Below, one piece after another: positions 29,127 through 50,874 of a DNA stretch of 64,000 nt. The stretch is from Ideonella sp. WA131b. GTDB lineage: Bacteria; Pseudomonadota; Gammaproteobacteria; Burkholderiales; Burkholderiaceae_C. The translations under genes and the position numbers were made by a program. The notes beneath the pieces are model-generated. The model was not told where the DNA came from. It saw only the letters and a list, made by a program, of their open reading frames with translations, and searched no databases. How positions within the stretch are numbered: position 1 is the stretch's first letter; every line of letters starts with the position of its first letter. Location: assembly GCA_023657425.1 (NCBI GenBank), contig JAGTJW010000001.1:744001-808000 (forward strand), in the 5' to 3' direction.

Positions 29127-29795
29127 TCAGGCCCCCTTCTTCGCGCGGACCTTCACGGCCGGGCGCACGACCACATGGCCGTTCTTGTGGCCCGGGACGG
29201 CACCGCGCACCAGCAGCAGCGAACGCGCCTCGTCGACACGCACGATGTCGAGGTTCTGCACGCTGACCGTCTCATCGCCCATGTGGCCGGTCATCTTCTT
29301 GCCCGGGAACACGCGGCCCGGATCCTGCGCCATCGAGATCGACCCCGGCACGTTGTGGCTGCGGCTGTTGCCGTGCGACGCGCGCTGAGAGCTGAAGTTG
29401 TGGCGCTTGATGGTGCCCGCGAAGCCCTTGCCCAGCGAGGTGCCCTGCACGTCGACCTTCTGGCCGGCGGCGAAGATGGTGACCGGGACCACGGCGCCAG
29501 GCTGGTGCTGCCCGGCGACTTCGGCGGTGACGCGGAATTCCTTCAGCACCGTGCCGGCCTCGACGCCAGCCCTGGCCAAGTGGCCGGCCTCGGGTTTGCT
29601 CACGCGGCTGGCCTTGCGGCTGCCGAAGGTGACCTGCAGCGCGTTGTAGCCGTCGGTGGCGGCGGTCTTGACCTGCGTGACGCGGTTGTTGGACACGTCG
29701 AGCACCGTCACGGGGATGGCGTCGCCATCGTCCGTGAAGATGCGCATCATGCCCACCTTGCGGCCCAGCAAGCCGAGCTGTTCGCTCATGCTCAT
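29127..29795 (-). CDS. rplC: 50S ribosomal protein L3
   Basis: L3, 222 residues, one of the first proteins to assemble on 23S r[23 protein letters not shown] and the loop [20 protein letters not shown] near the peptidyl transferase centre. Two in-frame ATGs (29795 and 29789) are equally possible. A good promoter about 115 bases upstream gives it a start independent of rpsJ. Confidence 0.98.
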   Translation of the reverse strand: MSMSEQLGLLGRKVGMMRIFTDDGDAIPVTVLDVSNNRVTQVKTAATDGYNALQVTFGSRKASRVSKPEAGHLARAGVEAGTVLKEFRVTAEVAGQHQPGAVVPVTIFAAGQKVDVQGTSLGKGFAGTIKRHNFSSQRASHGNSRSHNVPGSISMAQDPGRVFPGKKMTGHMGDETVSVQNLDIVRVDEARSLLLVRGAVPGHKNGHVVVRPAVKVRAKKGA

Positions 29796-29909
29796 GCGTC
29801 TTCCCCAGCGCCAGCCCTTGCGGCGGGCGCCTTGTTCACGATCCCGACATCGATTGGTCGGGGCGGATAATCTGTCCGAAGGCCGGAGCCGACGGCAGAA
29901 AAGCCTGCG

Positions 29910-29937
29910 AGTATAGCAATTGCGGAGGGATCCGCAA
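29910..29937 (-). promoter_or_regulatory. Promoter upstream of rplC with GC-rich discriminator
   Basis: On the minus strand TTGCGG (29932-29937), 16 bases, TATACT (29910-29915), then CGCAGGCTTTTC. The stretch CTATACTCGC-A/G-GGCTTTTC is shared, with one change, with the rpsL promoter at 34859. The G+C-rich segment after the -10 is the kind found at stringently controlled promoters. Confidence 0.6.
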
Positions 29938-29938
29938 C

Positions 29939-29956
29939 GCCGCCCTCGCGGGCGGC
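29939..29956. other. Stem-loop just after rpsJ
   Basis: GCCGCCC/GGGCGGC, a perfect 7-bp stem closed on the minus strand by a GCGA (GNRA) tetraloop, 4 bases after the rpsJ stop and immediately upstream of the rplC promoter. It may reduce read-through or protect the rpsJ mRNA end; no T tract. Confidence 0.5.
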
Positions 29957-29960
29957 TGCG

Positions 29961-30272
29961 TCATTGCAGCTTGATTTCGACGTCGACGCCCGCGGGCAGA
30001 TCGAGCTTCATCAGGGCGTCGACCGTCTTGTCGGTCGGGTCCACGATGTCCATCAGGCGCTGGTGCGTGCGGATCTCGAACTGGTCGCGGCTCGTCTTGT
30101 TGACATGCGGCGAGCGCAGGATGTCGAAGCGCTGCATGCGCGTCGGCAGGGGCACGGGGCCCTTGACGATGGCACCGGTGCGCTTGGCGGTGTCGACGAT
30201 TTCGAGCGCGCTCTGGTCGATGAGCTTGTAGTCGAAGGCCTTGAGGCGGATGCGGATCTTCTGCTTGGACAT
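29961..30272 (-). CDS. rpsJ: 30S ribosomal protein S10 / NusE
   Basis: S10, 103 residues, which also acts as NusE in antitermination with NusB and Nus[19 protein letters not shown] and [20 protein letters not shown] are diagnostic. It follows tuf by 9 bases and is separated from rplC by a hairpin and a promoter. Confidence 0.99.
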   Translation of the reverse strand: MSKQKIRIRLKAFDYKLIDQSALEIVDTAKRTGAIVKGPVPLPTRMQRFDILRSPHVNKTSRDQFEIRTHQRLMDIVDPTDKTVDALMKLDLPAGVDVEIKLQ

Positions 30273-30281
30273 GTCCGCCCC

Positions 30282-31472
<1,191 letters not shown>

Positions 31473-31572
31473 TGCTGGTTTCCTTGCAGAAAGAACGTTG
31501 CCAGTGCGTGTTTAAGGTCTTCGCGCATCGCCGGGCCACTGGCAGCCCGACCCCGTGGCCGAAGACCGTTGA

Positions 31573-33678
<2,106 letters not shown>

Positions 33679-33698
33679 GAACTTTCTCCAAATGCAGG

Positions 33699-33735
33699 GG
33701 CCGCCGACGGGCTAGTACTAACCCGATGGGCGGCC
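33699..33735. other. Long stem-loop between rpsG and fusA
   Basis: GGCCGCC (33699-33705) pairs with GGCGGCC (33729-33735), and inside them CGGGCTAGT/ACTAACCCG pairs with one mismatch, giving an almost uninterrupted hairpin in the 78-base spacer. It may be an attenuator or processing site that adjusts fusA relative to rpsG. Confidence 0.55.
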
Positions 33736-33756
33736 GGAACGCAGGATGCGGCGGGT

Positions 33757-34227
33757 TTAGAAGCGGAAGTGCGAGAACGCCTTGTTCGCTTCGGCCATGC
33801 GGTGCACTTCGTCGCGCTTCTTGCACGCGCCGCCACGGCCTTCGCTGGCCTCGAGCAGTTCGTTGGCCAGGCGGGCGGCCATGGACTTCTCACCGCGCTT
33901 GCGCGCGCTTTCTTTCAGCCAGCGCATCGCCAGTGCCTGACGGCGAACCGGGCGCACTTCCACGGGCACCTGGTAGTTGGCGCCACCGACACGGCGGCTC
34001 TTGACCTCGACCATCGGCTTGATGTTGTTCAGCGCGACCATGAAGACCTCGAGCGGGTCCTTGCCGGCCTTCTGCTCGACCTGATCGAGGGCGCCGTAGA
34101 TGATGCGCTCGGCGACGGCCTTTTTGCCCGACTCCATGATGACGTTCATGAACTTCGAGAGGTCGACGGACCCGAACTTCGGGTCGGGGAGGATCTCGCG
34201 CTTGGGGACTTCGCGACGGCGTGGCAT
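33757..34227 (-). CDS. rpsG: 30S ribosomal protein S7
   Basis: S7, 156 residues, head-nucleating protein and usual regulator of the str operon: [32 protein letters not shown] and [16 protein letters not shown]. Second gene of str, 143 bases after rpsL. Confidence 0.99.
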   Translation of the reverse strand: MPRRREVPKREILPDPKFGSVDLSKFMNVIMESGKKAVAERIIYGALDQVEQKAGKDPLEVFMVALNNIKPMVEVKSRRVGGANYQVPVEVRPVRRQALAMRWLKESARKRGEKSMAARLANELLEASEGRGGACKKRDEVHRMAEANKAFSHFRF

Positions 34228-34305
34228 GGCACTCTTCCTTTTCGGGGTTCAGTCGGCTGCCACGGCGTGGCGGCCACGGAGCAGCATCAGGCCGCTCCAC
34301 TTACT

Positions 34306-34326
34306 CGGCAGGCCGTTCGCCTGCCG
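34306..34326. other. Stem-loop in the rpsL-rpsG spacer
   Basis: CGGCAGGC/GCCTGCCG, a perfect 8-bp stem with a 5-base loop, just downstream of the duplicated rpsL end. Confidence 0.5.
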
Positions 34327-34332
34327 CGGGGG

Positions 34333-34388
34333 CGAAGGCCGGTCAGGCCTTCTTCGGACACGAAGGCCGGTCAGGCCTTCTTCGGACG
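34333..34388. repeat. 28-bp tandem duplication of the rpsL 3' end
   Basis: Two head-to-tail copies (34333-34360 and 34361-34388) differ at one base. The copy at 34361-34388 contains the last codons and the stop of rpsL; the other is a spare copy beyond the stop. Each carries AAGGCC-N5-GGCCTT, so two identical small hairpins follow the gene. Confidence 0.9.
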
Positions 34389-34748
34389 CTTCGCGCCGTA
34401 CTTCGAACGCGACTGTTTGCGGTCCTTGACACCTTGCAGGTCAAGGCTGCCACGAACGATGTGGTAGCGCACGCCGGGCAGGTCCTTCACGCGGCCGCCG
34501 CGCACCAGCACCACACTGTGCTCCTGCAGGTTGTGGCCTTCGCCGCCGATGTACGAGATGACCTCAAAACCGTTGGTCAGGCGCACCTTGGCCACCTTGC
34601 GCAACGCCGAGTTGGGCTTCTTCGGGGTCGTGGTGTAGACCCGGGTGCAGACACCGCGTCGCTGCGGGCTGTTCTGCATGGCCGGCGACTTGGACTTCGT
34701 GGTCTCGACCTGGCGGCCGTGGCGCACGAGTTGATTGATGGTCGGCAT
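34371..34748 (-). CDS. rpsL: 30S ribosomal protein S12
   Basis: S12, 125 residues, in the decoding centre: [32 protein letters not shown] and the loop [17 protein letters not shown]. Lys at the streptomycin site in TPKKPNS is the wild-type residue. First gene of the str operon, with its promoter at 34859-34887. Confidence 0.99.
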   Translation of the reverse strand: MPTINQLVRHGRQVETTKSKSPAMQNSPQRRGVCTRVYTTTPKKPNSALRKVAKVRLTNGFEVISYIGGEGHNLQEHSVVLVRGGRVKDLPGVRYHIVRGSLDLQGVKDRKQSRSKYGAKRPKKA

Positions 34749-34858
34749 GAACGCTCTTTCTCTTTTCGAGACGGTAACTCGGTGGCGTCGACGCTCTGCG
34801 ATTGGAGCGGCGAACGAAAGTGCACCCTGACCCGCGGCCAAAGCGCGAAAAGCCCGCG

Positions 34859-34887
34859 AGTATAGTGCGTCCGCCCATGCCCGACAA
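34859..34887 (-). promoter_or_regulatory. Promoter of the str operon (rpsL)
   Basis: On the minus strand TTGTCG (34882-34887), 17 bases, TATACT (34859-34864), followed by CGCGGGCTTTTC. The sequence after and including the -10 is shared with the rplC promoter. The -35 lies inside the first codons of the divergent PIN gene. Confidence 0.65.
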
Positions 34888-35290
34888 GCCGCTGGCCGTG
34901 ATCGACACCCAGGTGCTGCTGGACTGGCTGTTGTTCGCCGATCCGTCGGTGACACGCTGGGTGACTGCGATCGAGCGGGGCGAGGTCTGCTGGATCGCCT
35001 GCGTGGCGATGCGCACCGAGTTCGCGCACATGGTGGGCCACCCACGATTCGCGCGCTGGCAGCCAGAGAGTGAGCGAGCGCTTTCCATCTTCGACCGCCA
35101 TGCCGAGATGCAGCCCGACCCGGCCGCCAGATCGTCCTGGCTGCGCTGCCGCGATGCCGACGACCAGGTGTTCATCGACCTGGCCCTCGCGCACCGAGCG
35201 CGCTGGCTGCTCACCCGCGACAAGGCGCTGCTGAGTCTGGCCCGTCCCGCCCGGGTGCTGGGCGTCGAGATCCTGAAACCCCAGCCATGA
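34877..35290 (+). CDS. PIN-domain ribonuclease-like protein (VapC-type family)
   Basis: A 137-residue PIN domain, the fold of VapC-type RNases. The acidic metal-binding residues are Asp10 in [11 protein letters not shown], Glu48 in MRTEFAH, Asp95/96 in [12 protein letters not shown] and Asp114 in [12 protein letters not shown]. All four positions are filled, so catalysis is plausible. It resembles the group annotated as putative PIN-family toxins. No antitoxin gene is adjacent. It is transcribed divergently from rpsL and its start codon lies between the -35 and -10 of the rpsL promoter; it converges on rpoC with a shared terminator. Confidence 0.85.
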   Translation: MPDKPLAVIDTQVLLDWLLFADPSVTRWVTAIERGEVCWIACVAMRTEFAHMVGHPRFARWQPESERALSIFDRHAEMQPDPAARSSWLRCRDADDQVFIDLALAHRARWLLTRDKALLSLARPARVLGVEILKPQP

Positions 35291-35291
35291 G

Positions 35292-35315
35292 AAAGGGCGG
35301 CCGAAGCCGCCCTTT
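35292..35315. terminator. Bidirectional terminator between PIN gene and rpoC
   Basis: AAAGGGCGGC/GCCGCCCTTT, a perfect 10-bp stem; on the minus strand the loop is TTCG, giving the very stable C(UUCG)G tetraloop, with TTT at the stem base on both strands. It serves the PIN gene (plus) and rpoC (minus). Confidence 0.85.
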
Positions 35316-35336
35316 GTGCTGCGAGGGAACGCCCCG

Positions 35337-39566
<4,230 letters not shown>

Positions 39567-39587
39567 GGCTTTCTCCGTCCTTCCTGA

Positions 39588-43709
<4,122 letters not shown>

Positions 43710-44022
43710 TGAACTCTCCGTGTCGAGGGCGTGCGTCTGGCCTAGACGCAAGCCCACCGGCGACTGGCGACTCGAACATTGCGTTCGAGGCTTGGTGGCA
43801 GGCCACTACCTGCCGCTGGCGGACAACCCCGGCGTTGCACCGGAGTCCGACCAAACCCGTTCCCTGCAGTCGATTCAGAGAACACTGTGTAACCCGGCGC
43901 AGCCGGGTTACACGCTGCTCTCGAAAGGCCTGGGCCGCACCAAGCGGCCGCCGTGGATCCGGCTTTGCCGGGCCACTGGCGGCGCCCCCTTGAGGGGGAG
44001 CGCCGCAGGCGCTTCGGGGGTG
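43710..44022 (-). promoter_or_regulatory. Structured rplL-rpoB intergenic region
   Basis: This gene-free stretch holds at least four perfect stem-loops: 43732-43750 (7 bp), 43771-43789 (7 bp), 43797-43814 (6 bp) and 43887-43913 (12 bp, GTGTAACCCGGC with a 3-base loop). A palindromic repeat lies next to rplL. In E. coli the equivalent spacer carries an attenuator and an RNase III site; a similar role in setting the rpoBC:rplJL ratio is inferred. Confidence 0.55.
43957..44020. repeat. Dispersed palindromic repeat, copy B
   Basis: Same arrangement as copy A: CCGGCTTTGCCGG, then GCCCCCTTGAGGGGG, then AGCGCCGCAGGCGCTTC. It ends 2 bases from the rplL stop. Confidence 0.75.
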
Positions 44023-44400
44023 TTACTTCACTTCCGCCTTGGCGCCGGCTTCCACCAGCTTCTTGAGGGCGGCCTCGGCGTCGGCCTTGGCGATGCCTTC
44101 CTTCACGGCCTTGGGCGCGCCGTCGACCAGGTCCTTGGCTTCCTTCAGGCCCAGGCCCGTGAGCTCACGCACCGCCTTGATGACGCCGACCTTGTTGGCA
44201 CCGGCTTCGAGCAGCATCACGTTGAACTCGGTCTTCTCCTCGACCGGGGCGGCAGCGGCGCCACCACCACCGGCCACCGGGGCGGCCATGGCGGCGGCGG
44301 ACACGCCGAACTTCTCTTCGATGGCCTTGACCAGGTCATTGAGTTCCATGACGGTCATGCTGTCCATCGCGGCCAGGAAAGCGTCTTTGTCGAATGCCAT
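44023..44400 (-). CDS. rplL: 50S ribosomal protein L7/L12
   Basis: L7/L12, 125 residues, the stalk protein that recruits translation GTPases. The N-terminal dimerisation domain is followed by an Ala/Gly hinge (about 35-52) and the C-terminal domain [20 protein letters not shown] with [20 protein letters not shown]. Confidence 0.99.
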   Translation of the reverse strand: MAFDKDAFLAAMDSMTVMELNDLVKAIEEKFGVSAAAMAAPVAGGGGAAAAPVEEKTEFNVMLLEAGANKVGVIKAVRELTGLGLKEAKDLVDGAPKAVKEGIAKADAEAALKKLVEAGAKAEVK

Positions 44401-44451
44401 TTTGTGATCCTGTGAAACGTTGATTGATTGAACGGTTGGTGCGATCCGGCC

Positions 44452-44973
44452 TCAGGCGGCCGGCGCCTCGACGGCGGCTTCCGCACCGCCGCCCTTCTTC
44501 TCGGCCACGGCCGCCAGCACGCCCGCCATGCGCTGGATGGGCGACTTCAGCAGGCCCGCCACCTGGGCGATCAGCACTTCGCGGCTCGGGATGGAGGCCA
44601 GGGCCTTCACACCGTCCGCATTCAGCGCCTTGCCGGCATAGGCGCCGCCCTTGACGACCAGCTTGTCGTTGGTCTTGGCAAAGTCGGCAATGACTTTCGC
44701 CGCGGCCACGGCGTCTTCGGAAAAGCCGTAGATCAGCGGCCCGACCATGGCACCCTGGGCCACCTCGAACGGCGTGCCGGCGACGGCGCGACGGGCCAGG
44801 GTGTTCTTCAGCACGTGAAGGTACACACCCTTGGACCGCGCATCGACGCGCAGCTTGTTCAGGTTTTCCACGGTGAGGCCACGGTACTCGGCCAATGCCA
44901 GGGTCTGGGCACGTGCGGCCTGCGCCGTCACGTCCGTGATCACGGCCGCCTTCTCGTTGCGATTGAGACTCAA
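44452..44973 (-). CDS. rplJ: 50S ribosomal protein L10
   Basis: L10, 173 residues, base of the stalk and autoregulator of rplJL. The start is TTG at 44973 ([14 protein letters not shown]) with GAGGAG 6 bases upstream; the longer ATG-started frame has no homologous N-terminus. A weak start codon fits translational control through the leader. [20 protein letters not shown] is typical. Confidence 0.96.
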   Translation of the reverse strand: MSLNRNEKAAVITDVTAQAARAQTLALAEYRGLTVENLNKLRVDARSKGVYLHVLKNTLARRAVAGTPFEVAQGAMVGPLIYGFSEDAVAAAKVIADFAKTNDKLVVKGGAYAGKALNADGVKALASIPSREVLIAQVAGLLKSPIQRMAGVLAAVAEKKGGGAEAAVEAPAA

Positions 44974-45240
44974 GGTCTGCTCCTCACACAAAAACGTGCA
45001 GCCTGGGTGTCGCCACCCTTGCCGCACACCGGTTTCAGCAGCCATCCGTTCACAGGTTCTCGAACCACGTTCAACAGCCTCTTCACGGCGGGACCGCCAT
45101 CTGCGCTGGAGATTAAGGAAGGCCCCTCGCAGGGCCCGCCACCAGCGGTCTTGGATGACCCGCAGTCCCTCGCGAGGCTGCGGCCCACCACTCCTTGCCG
45201 ACCTGTGCGCCTTGCGGGCGCACCGGCCGGGTTGTTCTCG
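44974..45240 (-). promoter_or_regulatory. rplJ leader region (probable L10 binding leader)
   Basis: The 267-base rplA-rplJ spacer has no gene. In gammaproteobacteria and many other bacteria this spacer encodes an RNA leader bound by L10-(L12)4. The length and position agree, but I did not resolve a full secondary structure. Confidence 0.4.
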
Positions 45241-45942
45241 TCAGGCCTGCGCGGCGATGGTCTGGGTGTCCACGCGGACCCCCACGCCCATCGTCGACGA
45301 CACAGCAACCTTGCGCAGGTAGATGCCCTTGCTGCTGGCCGGCTTGGCCTTGTTCAGCGCGTCGATCAGGGCGCGCAGGTTGGAGGTCAGTTTGTCGGCG
45401 TCGAAACTGCGGCGGCCGATCGTGCCGTGCACGATGCCCGCCTTGTCGACGCGGAACTGCACCTGGCCGGCCTTGGCGTTGCGCACGGCTTGCGCGACGT
45501 CGGGCGTCACGGTGCCGACCTTCGGGTTCGGCATCAGGCCGCGCGGGCCGAGGATCTGACCCAGCGTACCGACGACGCGCATCGTGTCGGGCGACGCGAT
45601 GACGACGTCGAAGTTCATGTTGCCGGCCTTGATCTCGGCGGCCAGATCGTCCATGCCGACGATGTCGGCGCCGGCGGCCTTGGCCTCCTCGGCCTTGGCA
45701 CCCTGGGCAAACACGGCCACACGCTTGGTCTTGCCGGTGCCGGCGGGCATGACGACGGCGCCACGCACGACCTGGTCGGACTTCTTGGCGTCGATGCCCA
45801 GTTGCACGGCCACGTCGATGGACTCATCGAACTTGGCGGTGGCGTGCTCCTTCACGAGCGCCAGCGCGGCGTCCAGCGGGTACAGCTTGGTGCTGTCGAC
45901 CTTGCCCTGCTGGGCCTTGGCCTTCTTGGTGAGCTTGGTCAT
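45241..45942 (-). CDS. rplA: 50S ribosomal protein L1
   Basis: L1, 233 residues from the ATG at 45942 ([15 protein letters not shown]), a mobile stalk protein and translational repressor of rpl[22 protein letters not shown] and the final [14 protein letters not shown] are diagnostic. Confidence 0.98.
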   Translation of the reverse strand: MTKLTKKAKAQQGKVDSTKLYPLDAALALVKEHATAKFDESIDVAVQLGIDAKKSDQVVRGAVVMPAGTGKTKRVAVFAQGAKAEEAKAAGADIVGMDDLAAEIKAGNMNFDVVIASPDTMRVVGTLGQILGPRGLMPNPKVGTVTPDVAQAVRNAKAGQVQFRVDKAGIVHGTIGRRSFDADKLTSNLRALIDALNKAKPASSKGIYLRKVAVSSTMGVGVRVDTQTIAAQA

Positions 45943-45946
45943 GGCG

Positions 45947-46381
45947 TCAGACTCCTTCGACGACGATGCCGATGGAACGGGCCGAGCCCGCAATGATCTT
46001 CACGGCGCCTTCGAGGTTGGCGGCGTTCAGGTCCTTCATCTTGATCTTGGCGATCTCTTCGAGCTGCTCGCGCGTGACCTTGCCAACCTTGTCGAGGTGC
46101 GCCTTGCCGGAACCCTTCTCGATCTTGGCGGCCTTCTTCAGCAGCGCGGTCGCGGGCGGCGACTTGATGATGAAGGTGAAGCTCTTGTCGGCGAAGGCGG
46201 TGATGACCACCGGCAGCTTCATGCCGATCTCGTAACCCTGCTGCGTCTGCGCGTTGAACGCCTTGCAGAACTCCATGATGTTCAGGCCACGCTGGCCGAG
46301 CGCGGGGCCGATCGGGGGCGAGGGGTTCGCCTTGCCCGCCGGGACTTGCAGCTTGATGAAGCCGACGATCTTCTTTGCCAT
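45947..46381 (-). CDS. rplK: 50S ribosomal protein L11
   Basis: L11, 144 residues, part of the GTPase-associated centre and needed for RelA activation: [20 protein letters not shown] and the C-terminal [13 protein letters not shown]. Four bases before rplA. Confidence 0.99.
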   Translation of the reverse strand: MAKKIVGFIKLQVPAGKANPSPPIGPALGQRGLNIMEFCKAFNAQTQQGYEIGMKLPVVITAFADKSFTFIIKSPPATALLKKAAKIEKGSGKAHLDKVGKVTREQLEEIAKIKMKDLNAANLEGAVKIIAGSARSIGIVVEGV

Positions 46382-46452
46382 GACTGGCTCCTATACCGAG
46401 TGCGAACGCCGTTGCGGGCCCATCCCGCCGCGGCTCCTCGTCCGTTGAAAAC

Positions 46453-47031
46453 TCAAACCTTCTCGACCTGCGCGAAGTCGAGCTCCACGCCGGTGGCGCG
46501 GCCGAAGATCGTGACGCTGACCTTGACCTTGCTCTTCTCGTAGTTGACCTCTTCGACCGCACCATTGAAGTCGGTGAAGGGGCCTTCCTTGACGCGCACC
46601 AGCTCGCCCACGGTCCACTCGACCTTGGGCTTGGGCTTGTCCACGCCTTCCTGCATCTGGTTGACGATCTTCGCCACCTCGGCGTCCGAAATCGGCGCCG
46701 GGCGGTTCTTGGCACCGCCGATGAAGCCTGTGACCTTGTTCGTGTGCTTCACGAGGTGCCAGGACTCATCGGCCATCTCCATCTCGACGAGCACGTAACC
46801 CGGATAGATGCGGCGCTCGGTGACCGTCTTCTTGCCGTTCTTGAGCTCCACCACTTCTTCGGTGGGCACCAGGATGCGGCCGAACTTGTCCTGCATGCCG
46901 GCGCGGTCGATGCGCTCGCGCAGGTTGCGCTCGACGGCCTTCTCCATGCCGGAGTAGGCGTGCACGATGTACCAGCGCTTGTTGCTGGCGGCGGCCGGCG
47001 CCGTGGCGGGGGCTTCGTGGGACTCGGTCAT
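46453..47031 (-). CDS. nusG: Transcription termination/antitermination protein NusG
   Basis: NusG, 192 residues from the ATG at 47031, coupling RNA polymerase to Rho or the ribosome. The NGN domain ([32 protein letters not shown]) and the KOW domain ([18 protein letters not shown]) are complete. Follows secE. Confidence 0.98.
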   Translation of the reverse strand: MTESHEAPATAPAAASNKRWYIVHAYSGMEKAVERNLRERIDRAGMQDKFGRILVPTEEVVELKNGKKTVTERRIYPGYVLVEMEMADESWHLVKHTNKVTGFIGGAKNRPAPISDAEVAKIVNQMQEGVDKPKPKVEWTVGELVRVKEGPFTDFNGAVEEVNYEKSKVKVSVTIFGRATGVELDFAQVEKV

Positions 47032-47057
47032 CGTCGTCTCTTCTCGTTGCACCGGAC

Positions 47058-47444
47058 TCAGTTGCGCCAGCCGAGGATCAGGCCATAGAGCACCCACTCC
47101 AGCGTCTTGTCGGTCAGCCACAGGAACAGGGCCATCACGAACACGAATGCGAACACGTAGCCCGTCATCTGCAGGGCCTCCTTGCGGGTGGGCCAGACGA
47201 CCTTCTTGGTCTCGCGGACGGCGTCGCGGCCGAAGGCGGCGAGTTGCTTGCCGCTCTCGGAGGTGAAGAACACCGCCACCGCAGCAGCCAGCAGCACCAG
47301 CAACGCGACCACGCGCACCCACAGGCTTTGCTGCGCAAGGCCGTAGAAGGCGCCGATCGAGCCAACGAGCAGCACGGCGGCGGCCGCGAGCTTGGCCTTG
47401 TCGGCGCCCGTGGAGACGGTTTCGACTTCGGTTTGGGTGGACAT
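47058..47444 (-). CDS. secE: Protein translocase subunit SecE
   Basis: SecE, 128 residues with three transmembrane segments like the E. coli protein: two N-terminal (about 18-60) and the essential third near the C-terminus, preceded by the conserved amphipathic [19 protein letters not shown]. Confidence 0.97.
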   Translation of the reverse strand: MSTQTEVETVSTGADKAKLAAAAVLLVGSIGAFYGLAQQSLWVRVVALLVLLAAAVAVFFTSESGKQLAAFGRDAVRETKKVVWPTRKEALQMTGYVFAFVFVMALFLWLTDKTLEWVLYGLILGWRN

Positions 47445-47492
47445 GGAAACGGTTCTCGTCAGCGCCCGCGATCGGTGCCTTGCATCAGGCGC

Positions 47493-47522
47493 AAAACCCG
47501 CAGGGCGCGGGCCTTGCGGGTT
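47493..47522 (-). terminator. Terminator-like hairpin between tRNA-Trp and secE
   Basis: On the minus strand AACCCGCA/TGCGGGTT, an 8-bp stem (extended by inner pairs), runs into TTTT (47496-47493). It could terminate the tRNA-tuf transcript, leaving secE-nusG to read-through or an unseen promoter. Confidence 0.6.
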
Positions 47523-47560
47523 GGTGGGCTCGGACGGGTGTCCGGCGGCCCTGGTTCAGG

Positions 47561-47636
47561 TGGCAGGGGCGGAGGGAATCGAACCCCCGACCTTCGGTTT
47601 TGGAAACCGGCGCTCTACCAATTGAGCTACACCCCT
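47561..47636 (-). tRNA. trnW: tRNA-Trp (CCA)
   Basis: 76 bases with encoded CCA. Acceptor AGGGGTG, D-loop AATTGGT, anticodon loop TTCCAAA with CCA anticodon, and GTTCGATTC T-arm. Lies between tuf copy 2 and secE. Confidence 0.97.
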
Positions 47637-47653
47637 GCGGAAAACGTGGGCCC

Positions 47654-48844
<1,191 letters not shown>

Positions 48845-48902
48845 GTCTGGAGCTCCTGGCTGAAAACCGAACGAGAGAAGAAAAACTGCGGAAGCAGGAA
48901 AC

Positions 48903-48977
<75 letters not shown>

Positions 48978-49069
48978 ATCGTCACGGGCCTGTCGGCCTG
49001 GGGTGCGCGGCCATGTGACCGGCAGGCCCGTAACGACGACTTGAGAAACGCTGCGTGGACCAAAGCTCC

Positions 49070-49143
49070 TGGAGCGGGAGACGGGAATCGAACCCGCGTC
49101 ATTAGCTTGGAAGGCTAAGGTTCTGCCATTGAACTACTCCCGC
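49070..49143 (-). tRNA. trnG: tRNA-Gly (TCC)
   Basis: 74 bases with encoded CCA. Acceptor GCGGGAG, anticodon loop CTTCCAA with TCC, T-arm GTTCGATTC. Between tRNA-Tyr and tRNA-Thr. Confidence 0.97.
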
Positions 49144-49181
49144 GACGCCGCCAGAACGAGACCGGCGCGACCGGGACTCTC

Positions 49182-49267
49182 TGGTGGAGGAGGCTGGATT
49201 CGAACCAGCGTAGGCGTAAGCCAACAGATTTACAGTCTGCCCCCTTTAGCCACTCGGGCACCCCTCC
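49182..49267 (-). tRNA. trnY: tRNA-Tyr (GTA)
   Basis: 86 bases with encoded CCA and a long variable arm (class II). Acceptor GGAGGGG, anticodon loop CTGTAAA with GTA. First gene of the tyr-gly-thr-tuf-trp unit, as in the E. coli tyrU-glyT-thrT-tufB operon. Confidence 0.97.
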
Positions 49268-49279
49268 GGAGAGCCCGTG

Positions 49280-49306
49280 ACTATAGCATGCCGGTGCTGC
49301 GGTCAA
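49280..49306 (-). promoter_or_regulatory. Promoter of the tRNA-tuf operon
   Basis: On the minus strand TTGACC (49301-49306), a short 15-base spacer, and TATAGT (49280-49285), followed by CACGGGCTC before tRNA-Tyr. Hexamers match 5 of 6 each. The -35 overlaps the stop codon of ung. Confidence 0.55.
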
Positions 49307-50046
49307 GCAGCCGGCGGCAGCGCCCAGCGCACGGGCGGCTGCCCTGCCGCCTGCAGAAGGCGGTTCGCCTGGCCGAAGTGCCCGCAGCCCACAAAGGGCT
49401 GCGGCGGCCGCCGCGCCGCCAGGGGCGAGGGGTGGTTTGCAAACAGCGTCACCACCGTCCGGCGTTCGGTCGGGCAGGCCCGGGTCCAGTGCTGCTGCGC
49501 GTGAGCGCCCCACAACAGCACCACGAGGGACCGGCCACGCTCCAGCAAAGCCTGGCATATCATAGAAGTAAGCGATTGCCAACCCAATGCGGCATGGCTC
49601 CCGGCCCGGCCTTCCTCGACCGTCAGCGTGGTGTTCAGCAGCAGCACACCCTGTTCCGCCCAGGCACGCAGCGAGCCGTGCCCGGGTGGTGCCAGCCCCA
49701 GATCGCGCTGGAGTTCGGCATGGATGTTGCGCAAGCTCGGCGGCACGCGGCAGTCCGGGGGCACCGAAAACGCCAGGCCCTCGGCCTGGCCCGGCCCATG
49801 GTACGGATCCTGCCCCAGAATCAGCACCCGGGTTGCGGCGCAGGGCGTGAGCTGCAGTGCCGCCAGCGGATCCGCCGGGTAGACCACGGCACCGGCGGCG
49901 ATGCGGGCGTCGACGGCGGACAGCGTGCTGCGGCCCGCGTCGCTGTCGCGCCAGCGCTGCAGCAGCGGCGCCCAATCGCCGTAGAACGCCAGCGAGCCCG
50001 TCAGCCGGGCGGCGAGCGAGCCCCGCAGCGGGTGGCCGGCCGCCAT
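49303..50046 (-). CDS. ung: Uracil-DNA glycosylase
   Basis: Family 1 UDG, 247 residues from the ATG at 50046, removing uracil from DNA. The water-activating motif GQDPYHGPGQA is at 78-88 (Asp80 catalytic); GVLLLNTTLTVEEGRAGSH and the DNA-intercalating motif NHPSPLAA are present. It follows trpC by 7 bases and so ends the trp transcription unit. Confidence 0.96.
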   Translation of the reverse strand: MAAGHPLRGSLAARLTGSLAFYGDWAPLLQRWRDSDAGRSTLSAVDARIAAGAVVYPADPLAALQLTPCAATRVLILGQDPYHGPGQAEGLAFSVPPDCRVPPSLRNIHAELQRDLGLAPPGHGSLRAWAEQGVLLLNTTLTVEEGRAGSHAALGWQSLTSMICQALLERGRSLVVLLWGAHAQQHWTRACPTERRTVVTLFANHPSPLAARRPPQPFVGCGHFGQANRLLQAAGQPPVRWALPPAA

Positions 50047-50053
50047 GGCCGCG

Positions 50054-50851
50054 TCAGGCGAACAACGCGGAGAGCGCGGCGCCCGGATCGGGCGCGCGCA
50101 TGAGGGCCTCGCCGACGAGGAAGGCCTGGACACCCGCCTCGCGCATGCGGCGCACGTCGGCCGGGGCAAGGATGCCGCTCTCGGTGACGAGCAAGCGGTC
50201 GTCAGGCACCCGGGCCTGCAGGTCCAGCGTCGTCTGCAGCGAGACCTCGAAGGTCTTGAGATTGCGGTTGTTGATGCCCACCAGCGGTGTCTTCAGCCGC
50301 AGCGCGCGCGCCAGCTCGGCCTCGTCGTGGACCTCCACCAGCACGTCCAGGCCCAGCGCGTGGGCGCAGGCTTCGAGCTCGGCCATCCGGGCGTCGTCGA
50401 GGCAGGCGGCAATCAGCAGGATGCAGTCGGCCTGCCAGATGCGCGCCTCGTAGACCTGCAGTTCGTGGACCATGAAATCCTTGCGCAGCACCGGCAGTGC
50501 GCAGGCGGCGCGCGCCTGCTCGAGGAAGGCCGCCGAGCCCTGGAAATGGCGCTCGTCGGTGAGCACGCTCAGGCACGCGGCGCCGCCCGCCGCGTAGGAG
50601 GCGGCGATCTCGGCCGGCACGAAGTGCTCGCGCAACACGCCCTTGCTCGGGCTGGCCTTCTTGACCTCGGCGATGACCGCAGGCCGCCCTGCGCCCACGC
50701 GGGCGCGCAGCGCCGCGGCGAAGCCGCGCTCACCCCCCGCGCGGGCGGCGGCCTCGGCCCGGGAGCGCCAGTCGGCCAGCGGCTGGGCGGCCAGGGCAGC
50801 CGCGATCTCGGCGTGCTTGACCTCGACGATGCGCTGCAGGATGTCGGACAT
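50054..50851 (-). CDS. trpC: Indole-3-glycerol-phosphate synthase
   Basis: Monofunctional IGPS, 265 residues, a TIM barrel converting CdRP to indole-3-glycerol phosphate. Catalytic segments are [26 protein letters not shown] and LVGEALMRA. No fused TrpF. 23 bases downstream of a small membrane-protein gene that separates it from trpD. Confidence 0.97.
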   Translation of the reverse strand: MSDILQRIVEVKHAEIAAALAAQPLADWRSRAEAAARAGGERGFAAALRARVGAGRPAVIAEVKKASPSKGVLREHFVPAEIAASYAAGGAACLSVLTDERHFQGSAAFLEQARAACALPVLRKDFMVHELQVYEARIWQADCILLIAACLDDARMAELEACAHALGLDVLVEVHDEAELARALRLKTPLVGINNRNLKTFEVSLQTTLDLQARVPDDRLLVTESGILAPADVRRMREAGVQAFLVGEALMRAPDPGAALSALFA

Positions 50852-50874
50852 GGGGCGATTGTCGCCGGCGGCCT

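Noticed and set aside
33679..33756. The rpsG-fusA hairpin as a full terminator
   Set aside because: The stem is strong but no T tract follows on the minus strand and fusA/tuf would lose their promoter, so attenuation or processing is more likely.
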